DNA of 64,000 nt from CAVTWH01 sp963794685 (GTDB lineage Bacteria; Actinomycetota; Actinomycetes; Mycobacteriales; Micromonosporaceae): contig CAWCFK010000018.1 in NCBI GenBank assembly GCA_963794685.1, positions 1 through 64,000 on the forward strand. Direction: 5' to 3'. Of the stretch, positions 45,193-52,904 are shown one piece after another (position 1 is the stretch's first letter; every line of letters begins with the position of its first letter). The notes beneath the pieces are model-generated. The model was not told the origin of the DNA, searched no databases, and was given only the letters and a program-made list of their open reading frames with translations. A program made the position numbers and the translations under genes.

Positions 45193-45989
45193 CCGGGGTG
45201 TTGACGCAGCCGATCATCGCCCGGCTGGGGGCGGCCCGGAATCCGCGCGTGCGGCTGCTGTGCGTGCCGCAGGCCGGCGGTGGTACCGCCACCTTCCGCC
45301 CGCTGACCGCCGACCTGCCGCCGTCGGTGGACCTGTGCGCGCTGCGGCTGCCCGGCCGGGAGAGCCGGCGTCGTGAGGAGCCGATCCGGGTGATGTCCGC
45401 CCTCGTCGAGGAGGTCTCCGCGGCGCTGCACATGATGGACGACACTCCGCTGGCCCTGCTGGGCTACTGCTCCGGTTCGTTCGCGGCGTACGAGCTGGCC
45501 CGCTGCCTGGCGGCGGCCGGCCGGCCGCCGACCCGCCTGGTGGTGCTGGCCTCGCCCGGCCCGCGGGTCGTCCAGCCGGACCGGCAGGTGCACGCGCTGG
45601 CCCGCCCGGAACTGTTGGCATACCTGCGTTCGGCCCGGATCACGCCCGAGTCGCTGCTCGCCGACCCGACCATGTTCGCCATCTTCGAGCCGGCCATCCG
45701 GGCCGACTTCCAGACCTACGAGACCTGGACCCCGGAGGTGCGCGAGCCGTTGCCGTTGCCGGTGACCGTGGTGGGCGCCCGCGAGGACGACTCCGTCGAC
45801 CTCGACGACCTGCTGATGTGGCAGCACCACAGCAGCGACGAGTTCACCCTGCGGATGCTCCCCGGCGGCCACGACTTCCTCGGCGCGGCCACCGCGCGGC
45901 TGGCCCGGACGCTGCGCCAGGAGCTGCTGCCCGGCGGGGACGACCCGGCCGGCCCCGCGAACCCGACAACCGGGAGGACCCGGCCATGA
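45189..45989 (+). CDS. Type II thioesterase with Cys in the nucleophile position
   Basis: The 266-residue alpha/beta hydrolase opens with 'VRLLCVPQAGGGTATFRPL', the type II thioesterase pattern. The nucleophile elbow reads 'GYCSGSFAAYE' where the family has 'GHSMGAxxAYE', so the catalytic Ser is replaced by Cys94 (codon TGC at 45468-45470). The rest of the triad is present in 'VTVVGAREDDSVDLDDLL' (Asp) and 'LPGGHDFLG' (His). It should remove stalled or mis-primed acyl groups from carrier domains; a Cys nucleophile could favour transacylation. It overlaps mbtH and the ABC ATPase gene by ATGA. Confidence 0.88.
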   Translation: MTGVLTQPIIARLGAARNPRVRLLCVPQAGGGTATFRPLTADLPPSVDLCALRLPGRESRRREEPIRVMSALVEEVSAALHMMDDTPLALLGYCSGSFAAYELARCLAAAGRPPTRLVVLASPGPRVVQPDRQVHALARPELLAYLRSARITPESLLADPTMFAIFEPAIRADFQTYETWTPEVREPLPLPVTVVGAREDDSVDLDDLLMWQHHSSDEFTLRMLPGGHDFLGAATARLARTLRQELLPGGDDPAGPANPTTGRTRP

Positions 45990-46972
45990 CCGAGACCGCG
46001 ATCGAAGCAGTCGAGCTGACCAAGAGCTATCCGGGCGGCGTGACGGCACTACGCGGGGTGAGCTTCGCCGTCCCGGCCGGCACCCTTTTCGGGCTGCTCG
46101 GCCCGAACGGCGCCGGCAAGTCGACCACCGTGAAGGTACTCACCACGCTGGCCAGGCCCGACTCCGGCTCAGCCACCGTCGCCGGCTACGACATCGGCCG
46201 GGACGCGGCCCGGGTACGCCGCAACATCGGGGTGGTGGGTCAGCGGCTCAGCTCGGTGCCGATGCTCACCGCCCGGGAGAACCTCGCCCTGCAGGGCCGG
46301 CTGTACGGCCTGCGCGGGCGGGCGCTCGCCCAGCGGGTCACCGAGACGCTCGCCCGGTTGGGCCTCACCGAGGTCGCCGGCCGGCAGACCGGCCACCTCT
46401 CCGGTGGCATGCGGCGCCGGGTGGACATCGCGATGGGCCTGGTACACCGGCCCGGCATCCTGTTCCTCGACGAGCCGACCACCGGCCTGGACCCGGACAT
46501 CCGGGTGCAGTTGTGGGACGACCTGGCCGCGCTGGTCCGCGACGACGGCCTGGCCATCCTGCTCACCACCCACTACCTCGACGAGGCCGACCGCCTCGCC
46601 GACCAGGTGGCCATCATCGACCAGGGTCGCATCGTCACCGCCGGGCGACCGGAGGTGCTCAAGCAGGAGCTGCGCGGCGACGCCCTACGGGTGGAGCTGG
46701 CCGCGCCGGTGGCCGACCCGCAACTGCTGGCCCGCACCCTGTCCGCGGTCGCCGGGATCACCGAGTACCACCTGGACGGCCAGCTCATGCACGCGCGTGC
46801 CGCGGATGCCGGCGCGGTGGTGCCGGTGGTGCTCGCCGCGCTCGACCGGGAGGGCATCCGGGTCGCCACCGTGACCGTGGCCCGCCCGTCGCTGGACGAC
46901 GTCTATCTGCGCCACACCGGCCACCAGTTCGAAGCCGTCACCGACCGCGCCCTGACAGGAGTCCCGTCATGA
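45986..46972 (+). CDS. ABC transporter ATP-binding protein, DrrA-type exporter
   Basis: The 328-residue product has Walker A 'GLLGPNGAGKSTTVKVLTTL' (about 36-55), Q-loop 'NIGVVGQRLSS', signature 'HLSGGMRRRVDIAMGL', Walker B 'ILFLDEPTTGLDP' and the switch His in 'LLTTHYLDEADRLAD'. The C-terminal 90 residues are the DrrA-type extension. Together with the next gene it forms an antibiotic exporter, probably for the product of this cluster and self-resistance. It overlaps both neighbours by ATGA. Confidence 0.94.
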   Translation: MTETAIEAVELTKSYPGGVTALRGVSFAVPAGTLFGLLGPNGAGKSTTVKVLTTLARPDSGSATVAGYDIGRDAARVRRNIGVVGQRLSSVPMLTARENLALQGRLYGLRGRALAQRVTETLARLGLTEVAGRQTGHLSGGMRRRVDIAMGLVHRPGILFLDEPTTGLDPDIRVQLWDDLAALVRDDGLAILLTTHYLDEADRLADQVAIIDQGRIVTAGRPEVLKQELRGDALRVELAAPVADPQLLARTLSAVAGITEYHLDGQLMHARAADAGAVVPVVLAALDREGIRVATVTVARPSLDDVYLRHTGHQFEAVTDRALTGVPS

Positions 46973-47745
46973 GCGAGTTCATCGGACACTCCGGGTGGAT
47001 CGCCCGCCGGCACCTTACCCAGCTCTTCCGCCAGCCCTGGCTGATCGCCATCAACCTGGTCCAGCCGTTCCTCTGGCTGCTGCTGTTCAGCGCCACCTTC
47101 CGCCGCATCGCCGATATTCCGGGCTTCGCGGGGGGCAACTACCCGCAGTTCTTCCTACCCGGGCTGATCGTGATGACGGTGCTGCTGGCCAGTGGTTGGA
47201 ATGGACTGTCCGTGCTCGGCGACATGGAGCGCGGAACGCTGGACCGGGTACTCGTGTCGCCGGTCAGCCGGCCCGCCATGATCGTCGGTCCGCTGCTCCA
47301 GCAGGCGGCGAGTTGCCTGGTGCCCACGGTCATCATCGTGGCCGTCGGGTACCTGCTCGGCGCGCGGTTCCACGGTGGCGTGCCGGAGGTGCTGGTGCTG
47401 CTGCTGGCCCTGTCGTTCATCTCGGCCGCGCTGGCCGCCCTCTCGATCGCGGTGGCGCTGCTGGTCCGCCGCGAGGAGTCGCTGATCGCGATGGTCAACT
47501 TCATCGTGATGCCGCTGACCTTCCTGTCCACCGCGTTCATGCCGGCGAACCTGGTGCCCGGTTGGGTTCAGGTGGCGATCCGGGCCAACCCGGTGAACTG
47601 GGCGGTCGACCTGTGCCGGGGCGCCTTCGACGGCACCAGCACGCTGTCCTCGGCCGGTCCCCGGCTGGCCGCGCTCGCCGCGTTGGCGGCTGTCGCGGGG
47701 CTGCTGGCCGGATCGGCGCTGCGCCGGTACCGGACGGCCGCCTGA
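46969..47745 (+). CDS. ABC-2 type transporter permease, DrrB-type
   Basis: The 258-residue product has about six hydrophobic helices: 'LFRQPWLIAINLVQPFLWLL' near the start, 'FFLPGLIVMTVLLASGWNGL', 'MERGTLDRVLVSPVSRPAMI' as the conserved ABC-2 loop, and 'FIVMPLTFLSTAFMPANLVP' with 'NPVNWAVDLCRGAF' at the end, which are DrrB-like. It pairs with the ATPase gene upstream. It is the last gene of the PKS1 operon and is convergent with the SARP gene, with 106 bases between the stops. Confidence 0.93.
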   Translation: MSEFIGHSGWIARRHLTQLFRQPWLIAINLVQPFLWLLLFSATFRRIADIPGFAGGNYPQFFLPGLIVMTVLLASGWNGLSVLGDMERGTLDRVLVSPVSRPAMIVGPLLQQAASCLVPTVIIVAVGYLLGARFHGGVPEVLVLLLALSFISAALAALSIAVALLVRREESLIAMVNFIVMPLTFLSTAFMPANLVPGWVQVAIRANPVNWAVDLCRGAFDGTSTLSSAGPRLAALAALAAVAGLLAGSALRRYRTAA

Positions 47746-47851
47746 GCGCCCGGCAACGGCGCGCCCGCGCTGATCGGCGGCCGGAGTCCGGCCGTGGGTC
47801 ACTGGCCGGGGCAGTCCGGTCCTGGATCACCGGCCGGGGCTGCGGTGCGGA

Positions 47852-49990
47852 TCAGTGGGCGACGGCATGGGTGAGGATCGCGGTGAGGGCGTCCAGCCCC
47901 GCCGTCAGTTGGTCGGCGGCGGCCGGATCGTCGATCCACGGATCCCGGTTGTCCGCCGCCAGCGCCTCGACATTGCTGCCCTGGCTGTCCAGCCACGCGG
48001 CAGCGCCGGCTTCGCCGGCGGTTGTCCGGGTCGGACAGAGCACCGCCTGCGCCAACTCGGCGATGGTGTCCAGGTAGTACCGGGTGACCCGGCAGACCGC
48101 GTCCCGGCGCAGCTCGGGCTCCAGCCGGTCGAGTTGCTGTCGGGCGTACTGGTAGTGCAGCTCACGCAGGCGGTACTCGTCGCGTGACGCGGAGCTGAGC
48201 AGGTGCACGTCGACCAGCCGCTCAGCCGTGCGCCGGGCGTCGCGGACATCGGTACCCAGCAGCGCGGCGGCCACCTGGATGCTGAACTCGCGCAGCGACG
48301 TTGCCGCGAGCAACCGGAACGCCCGGGCGTCCGGCTCGCTGAGACCGTTGTGCCCCAGCCCGACGACGAGTCGCCTGGTGGCCTCGTCCGACCGTTCCGG
48401 GTCCATCACCCAGCCGTTGGCGGACAGGTCCTCGACCAGATCCCAGACCGCCCAGCCGGGGCGTAGCGCCAGCCGGGTGCCCGCGATCCGCAGCGCCAAC
48501 GGCAGATTGCCGCACAGCCCGCACAGCCGGGTGACCGCCTCCGCCGCGTCGTCGGTGCGCGCGGGCCCGACAATGCCGCGGATCAACGCGCCGGCCTGGG
48601 CAGTGCTCAGCTCGGCGAGGGTGACCCGGAACGCGCCGTCGAGTCCGGCCAGCGCCGACCGGCTGGTGACCAGCACGGCGCAGTCCGCAGCGCCGGGAAC
48701 CAGCATGGCCACCTGGTCCGGGTGGGTTGCGCCGTCGATCAGCAGCAGGATGCGCCGGCCGGCCAGTACCGACCGGTACAGGGCGGTGGCCTCCCGATGG
48801 TCGTCGGGTACCGCGTCCGGCGGCACGCCCAGCGCCCGCAGCACCCGCCCGAGCACCGCGTGGTGGTCGTCCGGCCCGGCGCCGTCGCCGGCAAAGGAGA
48901 CGAACAGGCAGCCGCCCGGGTAGTGCGGGCGTAGCAGGTGGGCGGCGTGGACGGCGAGCGCCGTCTTGCCGATCCCACCCGGGCCGGTGACCACCGTGAG
49001 CGGCACCGGCCACGACAGCGGCCCCAGGTCGTCGGCCAGATCCGGGCGCAGCCGCTCGACGATCGAGGCGATCTCCGGCTCGCGGCCGGTGAAGTCCGGG
49101 ATGTCGGAGGGCAACTGGTCCGGCAGCGTCCCGGCCGGCCGGGTTCCGGCCGCCGGCGAGCCCGCGCTGAGGCGGGTGGCCGGCCGGCTGAGGTCGGCGC
49201 CGAAGCTGTCGGCGGTGGCCGCCTCGACGTGGTCCTCCGAGCGTGCGCCGGCGTCCTCGATGCGCAGCAGCTTGCGCTGCAGGGCCTGCAGTTGAGGGCT
49301 GGGCAGCACGCCGAGTTCGTCGTGCAGGACGGCGCGGGCCTGGTGGAAGGCGGCGAACGCCTCGGCCTGCCGGCCGCACCGCGACAACGCGACCATCAGC
49401 TGGCCCCAGAAGCGTTCGTGCAGTGGATGGGAGGCGGTCAGCCGGCGCAGTTCGGCGACCAGTTCGCCGGCCCGGCCCGAGCGCAGGTCGGCGTCGATGC
49501 GCCACTCCAGGCACTGTAGCCGTAACTCGGTCAGCCGACGGGCCTCGTTGCGGATCATCGCGGACTGGGGCACGTCCTGGAGCGGCTCGGCCCGCCATAA
49601 CGCCAGCGCGCGGGACAGTTCCGCGGCAGCCAGCTCCCAGGACTCGACCGCCGCCGCGGCCCGGGCGAGCGTCACCAGGTGCTGGAACCGGTCGAGGTCC
49701 AGTTCGTCGGGCTCGACGTGCAGCCGGTACCCGGGTTGCTGGGTGGTCAGCCGTTCCACACCGGCCGGGCCGAGCATCTGGCGCAGCCGCTTGATGTGGG
49801 TCTGCACGCCCAGCCGGGCCCGTACCGGTGGATTGTTCCCCCACAGGCCGTCCACCAACTGGGTGACCGAGACGACCGACCGGCGGTGCAGCAGCAGCAG
49901 TGCGAGGGTCGCGCGTGGATGCGCGCCACGGACCTCCACGTCCTCGCCATCGATGCGGACGCTGACGGGTCCGAGCAGGCCGAACTCCAC
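47852..49990 (-). CDS. SARP-family regulator with NB-ARC ATPase domain (AfsR-like)
   Basis: The 712-residue product has an OmpR-type DNA-binding domain (about 1-95; 'EFGLLGPVSVRIDG', 'TLALLLLHRRSVVSVTQLVD'), a BTAD domain (about 98-245; 'QHLVTLARAAAAVESWELAA', 'HERFWGQLMVALSRCGRQAE'), a linker, and an NB-ARC NTPase with Walker A 'TVVTGPGGIGKTALAVHAAH' and Walker B 'RRILLLIDGATHPDQ'. TPR repeats of longer AfsR proteins are absent. SARPs activate biosynthetic genes, so this is the likely pathway activator. I choose GTG 49990, with GGGAG 9-13 bases upstream, since the domain starts there; the frame is open for another 84 codons. Confidence 0.9.
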   Translation of the reverse strand: MEFGLLGPVSVRIDGEDVEVRGAHPRATLALLLLHRRSVVSVTQLVDGLWGNNPPVRARLGVQTHIKRLRQMLGPAGVERLTTQQPGYRLHVEPDELDLDRFQHLVTLARAAAAVESWELAAAELSRALALWRAEPLQDVPQSAMIRNEARRLTELRLQCLEWRIDADLRSGRAGELVAELRRLTASHPLHERFWGQLMVALSRCGRQAEAFAAFHQARAVLHDELGVLPSPQLQALQRKLLRIEDAGARSEDHVEAATADSFGADLSRPATRLSAGSPAAGTRPAGTLPDQLPSDIPDFTGREPEIASIVERLRPDLADDLGPLSWPVPLTVVTGPGGIGKTALAVHAAHLLRPHYPGGCLFVSFAGDGAGPDDHHAVLGRVLRALGVPPDAVPDDHREATALYRSVLAGRRILLLIDGATHPDQVAMLVPGAADCAVLVTSRSALAGLDGAFRVTLAELSTAQAGALIRGIVGPARTDDAAEAVTRLCGLCGNLPLALRIAGTRLALRPGWAVWDLVEDLSANGWVMDPERSDEATRRLVVGLGHNGLSEPDARAFRLLAATSLREFSIQVAAALLGTDVRDARRTAERLVDVHLLSSASRDEYRLRELHYQYARQQLDRLEPELRRDAVCRVTRYYLDTIAELAQAVLCPTRTTAGEAGAAAWLDSQGSNVEALAADNRDPWIDDPAAADQLTAGLDALTAILTHAVAH

Positions 49991-50331
49991 GGGTGACTCC
50001 CAGTTCAACTTGTACGGTGTCGAACAGCACCGAATTACGGACATCGGCCGCACATCGAGTCGTTTGGGTGGTGGCCGGTCCGGGACGGCTCGCTGCGCCA
50101 CCGGGCAAGGGTCGGTACTCAAGGCTGTTGATGACACTGGTTGGTAGGTGATCGGTCGCTGTCTCTGGTCGGCGTCCGCGACGTCCGACCGGGGCAGGGC
50201 GACCGTACGGGTGTGAAATGGACAGTTGATCGTCTGTGTCATTGCGGATGCTAGAACAGGCCGACAAGTTCCCGCCTCACGGCAGAGAGCTTGGTTAATG
50301 GTCTACCCGGCAGGAGCCATGCCAGCCAGTC

Positions 50332-50377
50332 CACTGTGGTCACTGTGATTGAGATGTTGCAAGATCACTGTCAGTGA
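50332..50377. promoter_or_regulatory. CACTG repeats and palindrome in the SARP/HTH intergenic region
   Basis: CACTGTGGT (50332-50340) and CACTGTGAT (50341-50349) are tandem direct repeats, and TCACTG-T-CAGTGA (50365-50377) is a 13-bp palindrome with the same core. They sit in the 664-base gap (49991-50654) between the SARP gene and the HTH gene. SARP and LuxR-type regulators both bind such short repeats. The rest of the gap shows no convincing gene. Confidence 0.5.
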
Positions 50378-50654
50378 GGTCGGCCGGTATCGGTCTGTTG
50401 CCGCAAACTCGTTGATTTCCGTCGGTACAGCCGCGATACGGCGGCCGAGCGGGCCTGGTCGCGGGTCGGTCGCCAGTGTCAACGAGATGTCAGCGGTATG
50501 CCAACGAAGCTGCCCCACTGCGCCCCTTCGGTGTCAGCGTTCCGCCCACGCCCGTGGTGACAGTGGCTTCGCGCGGATGTCGCGCACCAGCCGGCTACCC
50601 GACCGGTCGACGGCGGGCAGTCCGGCCGGGACCGATCTGTTCGGGGAGCCACGC

Positions 50655-51008
50655 ATGAGTACCCACCCGCTGCAACCGGCGCCGCCGCCGAGTACCTTGG
50701 CCACCCCGGTGCCCGACTACCTGCGCCCCGTGCTCTGGCAACTGCTCTCCGGCGCGACGGACAACGCGGCCAGTCACCGGCTCAACATGTCGGCCCGCAC
50801 GTTCAGCCGTCGGGTCGCCGAGCTGCTCGAGGTGCTCGGCGTGCAGACGCGGTTCCAGGCGGGCTTCGAAATCGCCCGTCGAGCCCGCCAGCAGGCGGCG
50901 TCCGCGATCGACCTGGTCGCTGTCGACGGATCAAACCGCGAGCGCGAGCAGCGGCACCCGGTCGCGGTCGGCAGCCGGCCGGGCAGCTCCCCGGTCCGTC
51001 AGGCCTGA
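50655..51008 (+). CDS. Stand-alone LuxR-type helix-turn-helix protein
   Basis: The 117-residue product has one recognisable region: 'LRPVLWQLLSGATDNAASHR', 'LNMSARTFSRRVAELLEVLG' and 'VQTRFQAGFEIARR' (about residues 23-78). This is the LuxR C-terminal HTH pattern (a 'G.td..iA..l.iS.rTv..hv..l..kLgv.tR' match). No sensor domain precedes it, so it is a small DNA-binding protein, perhaps acting with the SARP. GGGGAG precedes the ATG at 50655. Confidence 0.75.
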   Translation: MSTHPLQPAPPPSTLATPVPDYLRPVLWQLLSGATDNAASHRLNMSARTFSRRVAELLEVLGVQTRFQAGFEIARRARQQAASAIDLVAVDGSNREREQRHPVAVGSRPGSSPVRQA

Positions 51009-51020
51009 CGCCCGGTGCGG

Positions 51021-51851
51021 CTACGCTCCGGTCGCCGCTGCCCGACCAGTGGGTACCGGCGAGTGCTCGGCCAGGAACGCCAGCAGCTGTGCGTTGACAG
51101 CCTGCGGGTCCTCCAGGTAGCCGAAGTGGCCGAGTCCGGCGAACTCGCGGTAGACCGCGCCGGGGATCGTGTCGGCCACCTCCCGGCACAGCGCCGGCGG
51201 CGTCAGCAGGTCCGCGCCGAACGCCACCACCAGGCACGGCCGGCTGACACCGGACAGCTCCGCCCGCCGGTCGGCGGTCACCGTGGCCTCGTACTGGGCG
51301 GCCGGACCCGGGCCGGTGACCGGGAAGCGTTGCACCATCTCCACCCAGTCCGCGACGAACGCGTCGTCAGCCAGCGTGGCCGGCCCGAACAACTGGCCGA
51401 GGTGGCGCAGCGCCTCCAGTTCACTGACGGCCCCGGCCTGCCGGCAACGCAGCGCGCTGGCCCGCGCCAGTCGCCGGCGGTAGGCGTCGCAGCGTGCCCG
51501 GGTACCCAGCAGCGCCACCGCGTGCACCAGCTCCGGCCGCAGCAACGCCAACTCCTGGGCCACCATCGCGCCCAGCGACGAGCCGACAACCAGGCAGGGG
51601 CCGCGGCCGAGCCGCTCGATCACAGCGACCGTGTCGGCGACCAGGTCGGCCAGCCGGTACGGCCCGGCCGGCACCGGGGCCGGCGGCATCCCGCGCAGGG
51701 GCACGGTCACCGCCTGGAATCCGGCGGCGACGAGGGCCGGCACCTGGTGGCTGTGCCACACGTCGGCACGGGTCGCGGCCGGGGGCAGCAGCAGCACCGG
51801 CGGGCCGTCGCCCTGCACGGTGTACGGGATCTCGACCGGCTCGGTGGGCAT
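51021..51851 (-). CDS. Alpha/beta-fold hydrolase
   Basis: The 276-residue product has 'PPVLLLPPAATRADVWHSHQ' with the oxyanion region, 'VPLRGMPPAP', the nucleophile elbow 'VVGSSLGAMVAQELALLRP' (GxSxG with Ser), an Asp in 'LVVAFGADLLTPPAL', and the catalytic His in 'FAGLGHFGYLEDPQAV'. It belongs to the large family of esterases, lipases and epoxide hydrolases. It is convergent with the HTH gene and divergent from the carbamoyltransferase-like gene. It may act on the cluster product, but nothing in the sequence shows this. Confidence 0.85.
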   Translation of the reverse strand: MPTEPVEIPYTVQGDGPPVLLLPPAATRADVWHSHQVPALVAAGFQAVTVPLRGMPPAPVPAGPYRLADLVADTVAVIERLGRGPCLVVGSSLGAMVAQELALLRPELVHAVALLGTRARCDAYRRRLARASALRCRQAGAVSELEALRHLGQLFGPATLADDAFVADWVEMVQRFPVTGPGPAAQYEATVTADRRAELSGVSRPCLVVAFGADLLTPPALCREVADTIPGAVYREFAGLGHFGYLEDPQAVNAQLLAFLAEHSPVPTGRAAATGA

Positions 51852-51960
51852 AGCCAGCAGGACACCCCGGCGGTACCGGGCAGGTCAAGGCCCTGACGAC
51901 TTCTCGCCAAGGTGCGCCGACGGCGTTGTCCGGCACTGGCGCCGAGGCGAAGCTTCCACC

Positions 51961-52904
51961 GTGGCCCACCACTGCCTGTCCCTCCGGGATCTCAGCTTCG
52001 CCCAGCTCGACCACCTGGTCCGCCGCTCGGCCTGGTTCGCCGGGTCGCAGTCGGCCGGGCACCAGCCGCTCGCCGGCCGGGTCATCGGCATCTACTTCCG
52101 GCGACCTCGACCCGCACCCGCACCGCGTTCTCCACCGGCGCGCTGCGGCTGGGCGCGGCGCATCGTCACCTACGGCCCCGCCGACCTGCAGACTCAACAC
52201 CGGCGAGACGATGCGAGGACACCGGCGCGGGTGCTGGCCGGGATGCTGGACGTGCTGGTCGCGCGGACCGCCGCCGACCCGGCCGAGCTGCGGGCGCTGG
52301 CCGGCGCAGGACCGGATGGCGGTGGTCAACGCGATGAGCGCCGACGAGCACCCGACCCAGGCGCTCGCCGACCTGACGACGCTGCTGCTGCGACTTCGGT
52401 CGGGTCGAGGGGCTGCGGGTGCTGTACGTCGGCGAGGGCAACAACACCGCGGTCGGCGCTGGCGCTGGCGCTCTGTCCCGGTACCCGGGTGCGCAGCTGG
52501 AGCTGCGCACCCCCGCCGGGTACGGGCTGCCCGCCGGCGGTTCTCGCCGACCGCGCGCGCGCGCAGGCGGACGGGACCGGCGCGGACGTGAGCGAGCGGC
52601 ACGACATGGCCGCCTGCCGGCCCGACTCGACGTCGTCTACACCACCCGCTGGCAGACCACCGGCACCAGCAAGGCCGACCCGCACTGGCGCCGGGTCTTC
52701 GAGCCGTTCCAGGTGGACGCGACGGCTCCTGGACGCGGCACCCGCGGGCGATCTTCATGCACGACCTGCCCGCCCACCGCGGCGAGGAGGTCACCGCCGA
52801 GGTGCTCGACGGTCCGGCGAGCATCGCGTTCGACCAGGCCGAGCAACAAGATGCACAGCGCCATGGCGGTGCTGGAGTGGTGCGTCACCGGAGACTGCGG
52901 ATGA
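51961..52904 (+). pseudogene. Ornithine/aspartate-carbamoyltransferase-family protein, frame broken many times
   Basis: Joining pieces from all three forward frames gives one carbamoyltransferase of about 315 residues. The order is 'LSLRDLSFAQLDHLVRRSAW', 'GRVIGIYFRRP', 'STRTRTAFSTGALRLG' (carbamoyl-phosphate site), 'IVTYGPADLQ', 'LNTGETMR', 'RVLAGMLDVLVARTA', 'AVVNAMSADEHPTQALADL', 'LYVGEGNNTAV', 'LDVVYTTRWQTTGTSKAD', 'MHDLPAHRGEEVTAEVLDG' and 'NKMHSAMAVLEWCV'. I count about 13 frame changes in under 950 bases, yet all family motifs survive, so local sequence error is more likely than decay. The ornithine-pocket motifs are changed: SMG is replaced by TTGT and HCLPA by HDLPA. The substrate is therefore probably not free ornithine. 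The stop overlaps the NRPS ATG. Confidence 0.7.

Noticed and set aside
47746..47851. GC-rich repeats of 'CCGG' between the exporter and SARP genes, considered as a terminator
   Set aside because: No single stem is clearly better than chance in such GC-rich sequence.
50476..50658. 60-residue frame with three Cys whose stop overlaps the HTH start, considered as a RiPP precursor for the LanB proteins
   Set aside because: Third-position GC is only about 63 percent, far below real genes here, and there is no ribosome site or leader-like region.
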